This document shows, piece by piece, positions 42,750-52,508 of a DNA stretch of 52,561 nucleotides. How positions within the stretch are numbered: position 1 is the first letter of the stretch; each line of letters starts with the position of its first letter. Under the pieces are notes generated by a model. It was not told where the DNA came from. It did not search any database and saw only the letters and a list, made by a program, of their open reading frames with translations. This DNA comes from Lactobacillus hominis DSM 23910 = CRBIP 24.179 (GTDB lineage: Bacteria > Bacillota > Bacilli > Lactobacillales > Lactobacillaceae): contig NZ_CAKE01000013.1 of assembly GCF_000296835.1 (NCBI RefSeq), forward strand, positions 1 to 52,561. The letters are read 5' to 3'. Made by a program: the position numbers and the translations under genes.

Positions 42750-43760
42750 ATGGAACTCATTTTACCTAAAGACTATCGTCCCACATTAAACATTCGCGAC
42801 ACTGAAGCAGCAATTGTCTTTATTCGCGAAACTTTTCAAGATAAACTTGCTAGCATTTTAAACGTTCAAAGAATGTCAGCCCCAATGTTTGTCGAAAAAA
42901 ATACCGGTTTAAACGACAACTTAAACGGCATTGAACGCCCAGTTGCTTTTGACATGAAAACAATGCCTGATAAGACAATCGAAGTTGTCCACTCTTTAGC
43001 TAAATGGAAGCGCCTAGCTCTTAAAAAGTACGGTTTTGGCATGCATGAAGGTCTTTACACCAACATGAACGCAATTAGACGCGATGAAGATTTAGATAAC
43101 TTTCACTCCATTTACGTTGATCAATGGGATTGGGAAAAAGTAATTGCCAAAGAAGATCGTAATTTAGATTATCTCCAAGTAACAGTAACTAAGATTTTCC
43201 AAGCAATCAAAGAAACTGAAAAATTAGTGGCTGCTCGCTATCCTGGTTCAACTTACCGGTTAGCTGATCATGTTTCTTTCGTTACTACACAAGAGCTTGA
43301 AGATCGCTGGCCTGACTTAAGTCCTGATGAACGTGAAGATAAGATTGCTAAAGAAGAAAAAGCAGTCTTTATTATGAAGATTGGCGATAAATTAAAGCGT
43401 AGCGGCAAGGCACACGACGGTCGGGCACCAGACTATGATGATTGGCAACTAAACGGTGATTTAGTATTTTGGTATGAGCCACTTAACAGTAAAATTGAAA
43501 TTTCTTCAATGGGAATTCGCGTAAGTGCCGAAAGTCTCCGCAGCCAAGTGGAAAAAGCTGGCGTAACTGAGCGCCTTAGCTTACCATTTCATAAGATGGT
43601 ACTTAGCGGCGAATTGCCGTACTCTATCGGTGGCGGAATCGGTCAATCACGTTTATGCATGCTCTTATTAGGAAAAGCTCACATTGGCGAAGTTCAAGCC
43701 AGCATTTGGCCTAGCGACATGCTAGAAAAATGCGCTCAAGATCATATTGAAATTTTATAG
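42750..43760 (+). CDS. asnA: Aspartate-ammonia ligase (asparagine synthetase A)
   Basis: A 336-residue AsnA, the ammonia-dependent asparagine synthetase with a class II aminoacyl-tRNA-synthetase fold. [28 protein letters not shown], and the C-terminal [29 protein letters not shown] carry the ATP/aspartate sites. Length and motifs match the family. Expression is controlled by the T-box leader, so it rises when uncharged tRNA-Asn accumulates. A terminator ends the unit after this single gene. Confidence 0.96.
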   Translation: MELILPKDYRPTLNIRDTEAAIVFIRETFQDKLASILNVQRMSAPMFVEKNTGLNDNLNGIERPVAFDMKTMPDKTIEVVHSLAKWKRLALKKYGFGMHEGLYTNMNAIRRDEDLDNFHSIYVDQWDWEKVIAKEDRNLDYLQVTVTKIFQAIKETEKLVAARYPGSTYRLADHVSFVTTQELEDRWPDLSPDEREDKIAKEEKAVFIMKIGDKLKRSGKAHDGRAPDYDDWQLNGDLVFWYEPLNSKIEISSMGIRVSAESLRSQVEKAGVTERLSLPFHKMVLSGELPYSIGGGIGQSRLCMLLLGKAHIGEVQASIWPSDMLEKCAQDHIEIL

Positions 43761-43764
43761 AGAA

Positions 43765-43808
43765 AAAAAGCCGCACATATAGCGTAATTACTATATGTGT
43801 GGCTTTTT
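43765..43808. terminator. Bidirectional terminator
   Basis: An 18-pair stem, AAAAAGCCGCACATATAG with its near-perfect complement, lies between converging asnA and the permease gene. Confidence 0.9.
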
Positions 43809-43826
43809 TAAATACCATTTTAAAAA

Positions 43827-45227
43827 TTAATTATTTCTTTGACGTTCTTTTTTAGAAATTAAGAACATAATCGCTGGTAAAATAATAAATCCAAAGATCA
43901 TCATCGCAATTGCGTACCAATTCAAACCAACAAATTCGCCCTTAGCGTTCATAATTCCGAATTGTGCACGCCAGTTGTATTCAACTAACAAGAAAATTAC
44001 CAAAATAATTGAAACTACTGGAGCAACAACGTCAGTCCAAATATTCCTAGGAGCATCTAGAACTTGCTCTTTACTCTTACCACGGAAGAATTGGATAACA
44101 GCTAATGGAACAACAATGAATCCTAAGAAACGAACCATAGCACTTAAAGTGATCAAGTTAACCATGTTATATTCAAAGGCCATTGGAATTAAAATTGCCA
44201 AGCCTACAGAGATAAAGAAGGTTCTAATTGGAAAGTTATTCTTAGTTCTTTTAGTTAATGCCTTGGATAATTGATTTTCACGTGCCATGGCTTCCAAGAT
44301 ACGTGGAGCGTTAAAACTTGATGCCACGTTAATACCAAACATTGAAACAAGAGCACCAACCAAAATTACATCCCTTAAGATTTCGTTTTGGAAAATTGCG
44401 GCAATTGCAACTACTTGCTTAGTAGTCATTAATGCACGTGGGTTTAAGATCATGGCAACAGCAACTACGCCGATATAAACAATAGCAATTACAAGAATTG
44501 CCAGAGGAATTGCACGTGGCAAGTTCTTTTCTGGGTCTTGCATATCATCAGAACCTGAAGCAACAGATTCAAATCCAGTAAAGGCATAAAACGCAGATAC
44601 TACAGCCATTACAAACCCAGTAGTAGTCAATGCTGGCACAATCTTTTGACCATTTTGGGTAAGTTGGTCAACTTCATTTAAATTGCTTGATGCACCAGTA
44701 GTAATTAACAAAATCACGCCGGCTACGATAATTAAAACTAAAGCGGCTAATTTACCAATAGTAGCCATGTTCATTACGTACTTTAAGACTTTTTGACCGA
44801 ATAAATTAATAATGGTAATTACAGCCATCAAAATCAAAAAGCCCCAAGTAACGTTCCAATTATTATTAGGATTTCCACCAAAAATAGAAATAGTTGATTT
44901 AATAACCCCAACAGCCATTACTCCCCAGGCAACACTGGCTGAAAAGTAACGCAAAATTCCCATATAAAATCCAACGTTGTTACCAAATGCAGCTTTAGAA
45001 TATGCATAAGCTGCACCTGATTTAGTAACATACTTAGCAGCGGCTGCAAAACTAATTGCAAGTACTGAGGCGATTAAAGCAGCAATAAGGTAAACAATTA
45101 AGGCTTTAGAGCCGGCTTGTTGTACAACGCTTCCGGGAGTTAAAAAGATTCCTGATCCAATAATAGCGTTAATAGCTAATAGTACTATGGACCAAAATCC
45201 TAGCTTATCATTTTCGCTCTTACTCAT
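43827..45227 (-). CDS. APC-family amino-acid permease
   Basis: A 466-residue, about 12-helix transporter with the APC opening IVLLAINAIIGSGIFLTPGSV and YAFTGFESVASGSDDMQDPEKNLPRAI. It lies downstream of an intact C26 amidohydrolase gene and two other permeases, all on the same strand. The substrate is not known; the C26 neighbour hints at gamma-glutamyl compounds or other amino-acid derivatives, which is inference. Confidence 0.85.
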   Translation of the reverse strand: MSKSENDKLGFWSIVLLAINAIIGSGIFLTPGSVVQQAGSKALIVYLIAALIASVLAISFAAAAKYVTKSGAAYAYSKAAFGNNVGFYMGILRYFSASVAWGVMAVGVIKSTISIFGGNPNNNWNVTWGFLILMAVITIINLFGQKVLKYVMNMATIGKLAALVLIIVAGVILLITTGASSNLNEVDQLTQNGQKIVPALTTTGFVMAVVSAFYAFTGFESVASGSDDMQDPEKNLPRAIPLAILVIAIVYIGVVAVAMILNPRALMTTKQVVAIAAIFQNEILRDVILVGALVSMFGINVASSFNAPRILEAMARENQLSKALTKRTKNNFPIRTFFISVGLAILIPMAFEYNMVNLITLSAMVRFLGFIVVPLAVIQFFRGKSKEQVLDAPRNIWTDVVAPVVSIILVIFLLVEYNWRAQFGIMNAKGEFVGLNWYAIAMMIFGFIILPAIMFLISKKERQRNN

Positions 45228-45244
45228 TTTCTAGCTTTCCTTCC

Positions 45245-45970
45245 TTATTTTTGCGCCTTATCAATAATATATTTGAATAAATTATTTTGATAAGAAACTA
45301 CGCGGTGAAGCATTTCAGGATGCCATTGTACGGCAATAACTGATGCATCGTCGTTTTCGATTGCTTCTACTACCCCATCAACGCAACGTGCTGCTACTTT
45401 AAAATTAGGAGCAACTTTATCTACCAATTGATGGTGGAAAGAATTTGTTTGCAAACTCTCTTTTCCAAGCAAATTAGCAATCTTGCTGCCAGCTACTGTT
45501 TTAACAGTATGCGTAAGCAAAGTCGGTGTTTGGTCTTGATTATGCTTCAAAGTTTTTTCTTGACGATAGCTTAAATCTTGATAAAGAGTTCCGCCATGAG
45601 CTACATTAATAATTTGCATCCCGCGACAGATTCCAAGCACCGGAATTTTCTTTTCTTCGGCCAAACGAAGCAATTCCATATCAAATTGATCACGTTCAGG
45701 CCAAATATTGCCTAACTTTTGCTCTGGTTCTTGTCCATAATTATGAGGATCAACGTCATGACCACCAGATAAAATTAAACCTTGTACATGGTCTAACTGC
45801 TCTTTAATGACCTCTTTATCTTCGTTGAAAGGAATAATGTAAGGTATCCCACCATTTTGAACAACTGAATCAACATAGTCTTCATTAACATAACTACGAC
45901 GATAGCCCGGAAAAATACCCCCATCATCAATAATTACTGAACCTGAAATTCCAATAAGTGGTTTTACCAT
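45245..45970 (-). CDS. Gamma-glutamyl-GABA hydrolase-like peptidase C26
   Basis: A 241-residue class I amidotransferase-fold hydrolase with a complete triad: Cys115 in VLGICRGMQIINVAHGG, and His217 and Glu219 in VQWHPEML. LILSGGHDVDPHNYGQEP is intact. E. coli PuuD of this family hydrolyses gamma-glutamyl-GABA; in lactobacilli the true substrate is not established. GGGGAGG sits before the ATG at 45970, 17 codons inside the longest frame. The permease gene at 43827 follows by 17 bases, so transport and hydrolysis are probably linked. Compare the catalytically dead relative at 8932. Confidence 0.88.
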   Translation of the reverse strand: MVKPLIGISGSVIIDDGGIFPGYRRSYVNEDYVDSVVQNGGIPYIIPFNEDKEVIKEQLDHVQGLILSGGHDVDPHNYGQEPEQKLGNIWPERDQFDMELLRLAEEKKIPVLGICRGMQIINVAHGGTLYQDLSYRQEKTLKHNQDQTPTLLTHTVKTVAGSKIANLLGKESLQTNSFHHQLVDKVAPNFKVAARCVDGVVEAIENDDASVIAVQWHPEMLHRVVSYQNNLFKYIIDKAQK

Positions 45971-46045
45971 AGTTAATTCCTCCCCATTTTTGTCTATACT
46001 TACTATACAAGAAAAGGCCACTTACTACAAGTAAGAAGGATATTT

Positions 46046-47443
46046 TTATTTTTCTGAGGACTTATTTTTTCTGTGACGAATTAAATAAACAGCTGTCGCT
46101 AAAATTAAAACTCCAGCTCCTACAGAAACTGACACTCGCGTTTCTGGGTTAATGAACATGAAGATTACAATTACGATAAGCATCGTAAAAGCAAAATAAT
46201 TTGAGTATGGATAAAATGGCAACTTAAATGGATGCTTTTTCATCAGCTCAGGATTATGTCTTCTAAATTTCAATTCTGCAATCAAAATTACAAACCAAGC
46301 TACCATCCCAGGCAGAACTGAAGAACTATAAACGATAACAAATAATTCGCCCATACTCTTGTTTAAAGTAGAAACAACGTAGTTTAAGACAAAACCGATT
46401 AAAATACCGCTCGTAATACCAATAATTGCCCGATTTGGCACAATTCTCTTAGATATGTGACCAAATGTCTTTGGAGCTTCTCCATCGTGAGCTAATTTAA
46501 ACAGCATTCTACTTGAAGAATAGATTCCTGAGTTTGCCCCAGATAAAGCAGCTGTTAAAACAACAAAGTTAATAATTCCTGCAGCTGCAGTAATTCCAAC
46601 TTTAGTGAAAGTTTCTACGAATGGTGAGCCGATATTGCTTAATTGATCCCATGGATAAATCGTCACAATTACAAAAATTGCACCAACGTAGAAAATAAGA
46701 ATACGCCATAAAACAGACTTAACGCTCTTAACAATAGCTTGTTGCGGATTGGCAACTTCGCCGGCAGAAATTCCGATTAATTCAATTCCCTCATATGATC
46801 CTACAATGATGGCCATTGAGAAAAAGAATCCTTTGGCTCCATTAGGGAAAAATCCCCCATGACTCCACAAGTTACTAAAACCAATCGGTACGCCGTGATT
46901 TCCTACCCCTAAAACAATGACCAGCATCCCTAAGATAATCATCAAAATGATAGTAACTACCTTAATCATGGCAAACCAGAACTCTAATGCGCCATAAGCT
47001 TTAGCACTTACTAAGTTCGCTAAGAGCAAGAATAGAATAATTATTATTCCAGACCAAAAGGCATTTACATTCGGCCACCAAAAGCGTAAATATTCAGTGG
47101 CAGCCACTACTTCTGAAATTCCTACAACAATATATTGAAAAACAGCTGCCCATTCAGCTAAATATCCTGCTAAAGGAGAAATATATTCTGTTGCATAGTC
47201 CGCAAATGATCCGGTACTAGGGTTCACATAAAGCATTTCCCCTAATGCTCGCATAACAATATATAAAATTATTCCGACAAAAATATAAGCTAATAATACA
47301 GATGGTCCCGTCCATTTAATAGTTGACGTCGATCCCATGAAAAGTCCAACACCGATTGCACCACCAAGTGAGATCATTTCCATCTGACGTGCCGTCATAG
47401 AGCGTTTTAACTTAGGAGCAGTAGATTTAGATTTATTCTCCAT
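46046..47443 (-). CDS. AAT-type amino-acid permease, copy 2 of tandem pair
   Basis: A 465-residue APC-superfamily permease of the AAT (GabP/AnsP-like) branch: MEMISLGGAIGVGLFMGSTS, then GTGSFADYATEY-like and GSYEGIELIGISAGEVANP. It is highly similar to the gene just upstream along its whole length. Its ATG lies within the last 11 bases of that gene, with GGAGAAATAG as ribosome binding site. The specific substrate is unknown. Confidence 0.87.
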   Translation of the reverse strand: MENKSKSTAPKLKRSMTARQMEMISLGGAIGVGLFMGSTSTIKWTGPSVLLAYIFVGIILYIVMRALGEMLYVNPSTGSFADYATEYISPLAGYLAEWAAVFQYIVVGISEVVAATEYLRFWWPNVNAFWSGIIIILFLLLANLVSAKAYGALEFWFAMIKVVTIILMIILGMLVIVLGVGNHGVPIGFSNLWSHGGFFPNGAKGFFFSMAIIVGSYEGIELIGISAGEVANPQQAIVKSVKSVLWRILIFYVGAIFVIVTIYPWDQLSNIGSPFVETFTKVGITAAAGIINFVVLTAALSGANSGIYSSSRMLFKLAHDGEAPKTFGHISKRIVPNRAIIGITSGILIGFVLNYVVSTLNKSMGELFVIVYSSSVLPGMVAWFVILIAELKFRRHNPELMKKHPFKLPFYPYSNYFAFTMLIVIVIFMFINPETRVSVSVGAGVLILATAVYLIRHRKNKSSEK

Positions 47444-48836
47444 TTTCTATTTCTCCTTTACTGCTTTTACGGTGACGAATCAGATATACTACAGTTGCAA
47501 TAATCAAAACTGCCCCACCAACTAACACAGAAACCCGAGTTTCTGGATTTATTAACATGAAAATCACAATTACAATGAGCATGACAAATGCAAAGTAATT
47601 TGAGTATGGGTAAAGTGGCAACCTAAATGGATGATTTTCTAATAAATATGGATTATTGCGACGAAAACGTAGCTCTGCCAGCAAAATCACAAACCATGGG
47701 ATCATCCCCGGTAAAACAGAGGATGAAAAGACGATAACAAATAAATCTTGCGTCGACTTATTAATTGTCGCTGCAATCATATTTAAGATAAAACCAATTA
47801 AGATACCACCAGAAATCCCCATAATTGCACGACTAGGCACAATTCTTTTAGAAATATGACCAAATATCTTGGGAGCTTCTCCATCATGCGCTAACTTAAA
47901 TAGCATTCTACTTGAAGAATAAATTCCCGAATTTGCTCCAGATAAGGCAGCTGTCAAAACAACGAAGTTAATTACACTAGCTGCTGCAGTAATTCCTACT
48001 TTGGCAAATGTAGTAACAAATGGAGAACCAATACTACTTAATTGGTCCCATGGATAGATTGTTACGATAACAAAAATAGCTCCAACGTAGAAAATAAGGA
48101 TACGCCATAAAACAGATTTAACGCTCTTAACAATAGCTTGTTGCGGATTGGCAACTTCGCCGGCAGAAATTCCTAACAGCTCTATTCCCTCATACGATCC
48201 GACAATAATTGACATTGAGAAAAAGAATCCTTTTACTCCGCCTGTGAAAAAGCCACCATGGCTCCATAAGTTGCTGAAGCCAACTGCATGACCATGGTTA
48301 CCAAAACCAAACAAAATAATCGCAAATCCCAAAATAATCATAATAATAATGGTAATTACTTTGATCATCGCAAACCAAAATTCTAATGAAGCATAGGCTT
48401 TAGCACTAGCTAAGTTAGCTAAAAGTAAGAATAAAATAATTATTATTCCGGACCAAAAGGCATTTACGTTTGGCCACCAAAAGCGCAAGTATTCGGTTGC
48501 GGCTACTACTTCTGACATCCCCACAACAATGTATTCAAATACATTCGCCCACTCTGCCAAATAACCTGCTAATGGATGAACATATTCAGTTGCATAGTCC
48601 GCAAATGAACCTGTGCCTGGGTTGACATAGAGCATTTCTCCTAATGCACGCATAACAATATACAGAATCAAGCCAACAAACATATAAGCTAATAATACAG
48701 ATGGCCCTGTCCACTTAATGGTTGAGGTCGATCCCATAAAAAGTCCAACACCAATTGCGCCACCAAGTGAAATCATTTCCATTTGGCCAGCGGTCATTGA
48801 TCGCTTTAATTGCGGCATTGACTTTTTATCTCTCAT
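47433..48836 (-). CDS. AAT-type amino-acid permease, copy 1 of tandem pair
   Basis: A 467-residue permease with the same landmarks as its downstream twin (MEMISLGGAIGVGLFMGSTS, GTGSFADYATEY, GSYEGIELLGISAGEVANP, SSRMLFKLAHDGEAPKIFG). The two start with different N-termini and differ mostly in the 150-190 and last 130 residues. It heads a run of four same-strand genes (permease, permease, C26 hydrolase, permease). Confidence 0.87.
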   Translation of the reverse strand: MRDKKSMPQLKRSMTAGQMEMISLGGAIGVGLFMGSTSTIKWTGPSVLLAYMFVGLILYIVMRALGEMLYVNPGTGSFADYATEYVHPLAGYLAEWANVFEYIVVGMSEVVAATEYLRFWWPNVNAFWSGIIIILFLLLANLASAKAYASLEFWFAMIKVITIIIMIILGFAIILFGFGNHGHAVGFSNLWSHGGFFTGGVKGFFFSMSIIVGSYEGIELLGISAGEVANPQQAIVKSVKSVLWRILIFYVGAIFVIVTIYPWDQLSSIGSPFVTTFAKVGITAAASVINFVVLTAALSGANSGIYSSSRMLFKLAHDGEAPKIFGHISKRIVPSRAIMGISGGILIGFILNMIAATINKSTQDLFVIVFSSSVLPGMIPWFVILLAELRFRRNNPYLLENHPFRLPLYPYSNYFAFVMLIVIVIFMLINPETRVSVLVGGAVLIIATVVYLIRHRKSSKGEIENGE

Positions 48837-48940
48837 AAATTTCTAGTTCTCCTGTATGAATAAATCGACTTTTTGTGACAATATTAAAGACATTTTAATA
48901 CAGGATGCGCTTTCTTGAAAAGACTTATTTATAATTAGCA

Positions 48941-48990
48941 AAAAAATTGCATAATACCTGTAATGTCTTTCAAGTATTATGCAATTTTTT
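48941..48990 (-). terminator. Terminator of manO
   Basis: A 17-pair perfect stem, AAAAAATTGCATAATAC with its complement, with a 16-base loop; T runs on the minus strand. Confidence 0.88.
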
Positions 48991-48992
48991 AA

Positions 48993-49367
48993 TTAGTTAT
49001 TTCTAGTAAAAATTCGTTTTATTCCTCGACTAATGCCTTGGAAAAAGGTAAGCGATCTTACAATATCATCAGCTGGAATATGATTTCTCACTGCACGCAG
49101 CACCTTTTTATTATTTTTCGCAGAGAATCTAAACTGTCCATTTCTTTTAGTACGGATGATAAATCTCGGAATCCATCTATTAAAATAAACAGCTGCGATA
49201 GCTTTATCTACTTCGTTCCAAGGAATTTGAACATAATTATTAGGATTGCGATCATCATAATATTCAAATGCTTTATCGCCGATCATAATTTTCCCATTAG
49301 AACTTAAACCTACAAAATATGTTGCGCTAGTAACTAACTCAACCTTGGTATTCATAGACTTAACCAT
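48993..49367 (-). CDS. manO: DUF956 protein of mannose PTS locus
   Basis: A 124-residue DUF956 (ManO) protein, the small cytosolic partner encoded next to mannose-class PTS genes in lactic acid bacteria; it is thought to modulate the system. NGKIMIGDKAFEYYDDRNPNNYVQIPWNEV and PRFIIRTKRNGQFRFSAKN are the family blocks. GGGAGG precedes the ATG at 49367; the open frame runs 12 codons further, into the preceding terminator. The terminator at 49393 separates it from manN, so it probably gets reduced read-through transcription. Confidence 0.88.
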   Translation of the reverse strand: MVKSMNTKVELVTSATYFVGLSSNGKIMIGDKAFEYYDDRNPNNYVQIPWNEVDKAIAAVYFNRWIPRFIIRTKRNGQFRFSAKNNKKVLRAVRNHIPADDIVRSLTFFQGISRGIKRIFTRNN

Positions 49368-49392
49368 CTTATTGCCTCCCTGTTTATACAAA

Positions 49393-49420
49393 AAAAGTCT
49401 CACCTAACAGTGAGGCTTTT
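49393..49420 (-). terminator. Terminator between manN and manO
   Basis: AAAAGTCTCAC / GTGAGGCTTTT with one G-T pair and a 6-base loop is followed by TTTTTTT on the minus strand. manO starts only about 25 bases later, so it acts as a partial terminator. Confidence 0.82.
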
Positions 49421-49429
49421 TATTATCAA

Positions 49430-50350
49430 TTAAAGTAAACCTGCTACGTGAGCAAGAACACCTACAACGAAGATACCAATAATAATAACGATTGGTGAAA
49501 CTTTCTTCTTCAATAACCACATACATAAGAAAGTTAAAAGTAATGCAGCTAAACCTGGAATTAATTGATCCAAGTTACTTTGAAGTGTAGTTTCCTTGAA
49601 TGGAGTTAGAGCTTTACCCTTGCCTAAATTATATTGTAATAAAGCCTCTTTAATTCCATTAACACCACTAGGTAATTTGTCCCAGTGAATGTATTGTGAA
49701 CTTTGCAACTTAACTTTAGAAATAACTGGAGTGAAGTTAATTGTTACCCAACGTTGAATCAAGGCACCAATAACGAACATACCCATCATTGAAGCACCAC
49801 GGGTAACCTTTTGTAATAAACCACCTGAAGCGTCGTCAGTAATTTTAGTACCAGCACGGTAACCAAATTCTTGACTATACCACTTAACAGCCCAAGCCAT
49901 AATGTTCCAGATAACGTAGAACAAAATTGGTCCTAATACGTTACCGGAAACAGCTAAAGCAGCACCCATGGCAGCTAAAATAGGTCTCATAGTGAACCAG
50001 AAAACAGGATCACCAACACCAGCTAAAGGCCCCATCATACCAACTTTAACACCGGAAATTGCGGCGTCATCGATATCTGCACCGTTAGCACGATCTTCTT
50101 CCAATGCTAAAGTAACACCGAAGATTGGGTTTGCCATAAATGGGTGAGTATTAAAGAATTCCAAGTGACGCTTCAAAGCTGCGGCACGGTCTTCTTTATT
50201 TTTATATAATTTCTTGATTGCTGGGATCATTGAGAAAACAAACCCACCGTTCTGCATTCTTTCGTAGTTGAATGATGCTAAAAGAAAGTAAGAACGTAAT
50301 AAAACTTTTCTTCTATCGCTTTTTGATAAAGTAACTTTTTTATCAGCCAT
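49430..50350 (-). CDS. manN: Mannose-class PTS component IID
   Basis: A 306-residue EIID. LRSYFLLASFNYERMQNGGFVFSMIPAIKKLY is the family opening; FFNTHPFMANPIFGVTLALEE, GVKVGMMGPLAGVGDPVFWFT and a C-terminal pair of helices follow. With ManM it forms the membrane channel for glucose/mannose uptake. It lies 23 bases after manM. Confidence 0.95.
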   Translation of the reverse strand: MADKKVTLSKSDRRKVLLRSYFLLASFNYERMQNGGFVFSMIPAIKKLYKNKEDRAAALKRHLEFFNTHPFMANPIFGVTLALEEDRANGADIDDAAISGVKVGMMGPLAGVGDPVFWFTMRPILAAMGAALAVSGNVLGPILFYVIWNIMAWAVKWYSQEFGYRAGTKITDDASGGLLQKVTRGASMMGMFVIGALIQRWVTINFTPVISKVKLQSSQYIHWDKLPSGVNGIKEALLQYNLGKGKALTPFKETTLQSNLDQLIPGLAALLLTFLCMWLLKKKVSPIVIIIGIFVVGVLAHVAGLL

Positions 50351-50373
50351 TTTACACCTCTCCTTGCTCTCTA

Positions 50374-51183
50374 TTAATAATCATCCAAGATATCACCAAG
50401 TGGATCACCAGTATCACTGCTTGAACCACCGTTGCTTGAGCCATTACCGCCCTTACCTTCAAGAGATAAGTAAAGAATAGCTAAAACAACACCGATAATA
50501 CCTAAACTGATCAAAGTTAATTCTTGAAGTGCAGCAAGTGCAAATCCAAGGAAGAAGAATGGCCATACTTCGCGACTAGCCATCATGTTGATAACCATTG
50601 CGTAACCTACGGCAACAACCATACCACCACCGATAGTCATACCTTGAGTTAACCATGCAGGCATAGATTCCAATCCTTGACGAACCAAGTTAGCTGGAAT
50701 AGCTAATAATAAAGCAGCTGGGATAGCAACACGTAAACCTTGAAGAGATAAACCAATAAATTGCCATCTTTCAATAGACTTGTAGTTTGCTTCTTCTGCT
50801 TTTCTGTCCATAATATGAGCAATACCAACAGTAATGGTACGTACTAACATAGTTAAGAACAAACCAGCAACAGCTAAAGGCACAGCGATACCCATAGCAG
50901 TACCAATACCAGCTTCACCTTGTCCACCTTCAATTAAGATGATAGCAGCTGCAATACCAGCTAATGAAGCATCTGGTGCCATAGCAGCACCAACGTTAGC
51001 CCAACCCATTGCGATAAATTGCAATTGGCCACCTAGCATAACGCCTAATTCCAAGTGTCCAGTTACCAAACCAATAAGTGAACAAGCTACTAATGGTTGG
51101 TAAGTTTCCATTTGATCCATAACACTAGAACACCCAACGATAAAGGCAACTAATATTACAAGGATCATTTGAATACCATTCAT
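50374..51183 (-). CDS. manM: Mannose-class PTS component IIC
   Basis: A 269-residue, roughly seven-helix EIIC. VMDQMETYQPLVACSLIGLVTGHLE, GGQLQFIAMGWANVGAAMAPDASLA (the mannose-class signature) and a Gly/Ser-rich C-terminal tail. It carries the sugar-binding site together with ManN, which is also the usual docking target of class IIa bacteriocins in related genera. Confidence 0.95.
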   Translation of the reverse strand: MNGIQMILVILVAFIVGCSSVMDQMETYQPLVACSLIGLVTGHLELGVMLGGQLQFIAMGWANVGAAMAPDASLAGIAAAIILIEGGQGEAGIGTAMGIAVPLAVAGLFLTMLVRTITVGIAHIMDRKAEEANYKSIERWQFIGLSLQGLRVAIPAALLLAIPANLVRQGLESMPAWLTQGMTIGGGMVVAVGYAMVINMMASREVWPFFFLGFALAALQELTLISLGIIGVVLAILYLSLEGKGGNGSSNGGSSSDTGDPLGDILDDY

Positions 51184-51195
51184 TGATTAATCCCC

Positions 51196-52203
51196 CTAGT
51201 TTTTCTTTTCAGCTAAAAGTTTTTCAGCTTTGTCTACTAATTCGTTGATATCTGCCGGCTTATCACCAGGAACACCACGAACATCAAACTTAACGCCCAT
51301 TTTTTCAAGTTCTTTGATTGCATCAATATCTTGTTGATCAAATGAAAGAGCCTTAGTAACGTTAACTTTTCCATCTTTATAAGCAGATGAACCTAAGTTA
51401 ATTTCTTTTAATGGCACGCCAGCCTTAACAGCTGCTAATGCGTCTTCGACAGTTTCAAATAATAATAAAGCACGTGTGTCACCGAAGCGAGGGTCTTTTT
51501 CAACTTCAACCATCTTCTTCAATGGAACAACGTGAGCATGTACACCAGCAGGTGCAGCTTGCTTAATCATATTTTTACGTAAGTTGTCTTTTGAAACCTT
51601 ATCAGAAACAACAATAATTCTATTTGGATTAGTAGTCTTAGTCCAACCAGTCGCAACTTGTCCGTGCAATAGACGAGTATCAACACGTGCTAAAACGTGC
51701 TTAATATGTCCGTCGCCTAAAACAGTACCTGGTGCAATTGCGCCTTTAGATTGGCTCTTTTCTGGTGCCTTTTTAGCTTCAGCTTTTGGAGCTTCCTTTG
51801 GCATTAAATCTTCTGGGATAGTCTTAATACCATCTTTACCAGGCTTAACAATACCTTTAGCAATTTCATGGGCATTGTCACTTGCCAATCTTTGACCTAA
51901 AGCTTCAATAACCATTGGTAAGTTCATACCTGAAACAATTGCCCAAGTATCTTTATGCTTACCAACTAAGTCATTAGCTTGATTGAATGGAGTTCCTCCC
52001 CATAAGTCAACGATGAAAAGAACTTGTTCTTGATCGTCAAAAGATGCTACTGCATCTTCCATTTTTTTATGAATGTCATCAGGACCTTCATCTGGCTTCA
52101 AAATAACATGAGCCAAATTTTGTTGTGGTCCAAAAATCATTTCAGCCGATTGGAAGATTCCGTCTGCGAATCCACCGTGACTGGCTAGAACGATTCCAAC
52201 CAT
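51196..52203 (-). CDS. manL: Mannose-class PTS component IIAB
   Basis: A 335-residue fused EIIA-EIIB. IIA (residues 1-130) has the phosphorylatable His in IVLASHGGFADGI. A Lys/Ala/Pro linker (about 140-160) leads to IIB with its active His in ARVDTRLLHGQVATGW. It passes phosphate from HPr to incoming sugar. It is the first gene of manL-manM-manN, behind a strong cre site 37 bases upstream of the start. Confidence 0.95.
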   Translation of the reverse strand: MVGIVLASHGGFADGIFQSAEMIFGPQQNLAHVILKPDEGPDDIHKKMEDAVASFDDQEQVLFIVDLWGGTPFNQANDLVGKHKDTWAIVSGMNLPMVIEALGQRLASDNAHEIAKGIVKPGKDGIKTIPEDLMPKEAPKAEAKKAPEKSQSKGAIAPGTVLGDGHIKHVLARVDTRLLHGQVATGWTKTTNPNRIIVVSDKVSKDNLRKNMIKQAAPAGVHAHVVPLKKMVEVEKDPRFGDTRALLLFETVEDALAAVKAGVPLKEINLGSSAYKDGKVNVTKALSFDQQDIDAIKELEKMGVKFDVRGVPGDKPADINELVDKAEKLLAEKKN

Positions 52204-52240
52204 AAATACTTCCCCCTTATTTAGTCGGCATCTAAAAATG

Positions 52241-52254
52241 TGTTAGCGTTTTCT
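52241..52254. promoter_or_regulatory. Catabolite response element before manL
   Basis: Read on the minus strand, AGAAAACGCTAACA agrees with TGWAANCGNTNWCA at 13 of 14 positions. It lies 37-51 bases upstream of the manL start. The rest of the 305-base gap to the tRNA gene is AT-rich; I see no certain promoter, only a weak minus-strand TTGTGC/TATATG pair at about 52360-52330. Confidence 0.7.
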
Positions 52255-52460
52255 TAATTAGGTTTAAAATAAAAGTCTGTGACTTCCCCAAATCATTCAG
52301 ACCAATATGATAAATTACAATTAAAAATATGCATATACACCTTTAACCCTTGATGCACAAGCATTAAAGCTAAACATAACAATGAAAGTATAACAAATAT
52401 AAGCACTTAAAAAAAGCCCATATTAACAAAAAGTTTACTTTTTTGTCATAAAAAATTAAA

Positions 52461-52491
52461 AAGAGGAAAAAACGCAAAGTCTCTTCCTCTT
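52461..52491 (-). terminator. Terminator after tRNA-Asn
   Basis: AAGAGGAA / TTCCTCTT with a 15-base loop is followed by TTTTTAATTTTTT on the minus strand, 18 bases after the tRNA. Confidence 0.7.
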
Positions 52492-52508
52492 CCTAGCTTT
52501 CCTTCTTA

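Noticed and set aside
52330-52366. Sigma-54 promoter for the mannose PTS operon
   Set aside because: GG and GC elements in AGGTGTATATGC are too close (7 instead of 10 bases between) and the TGGCAC box is absent.
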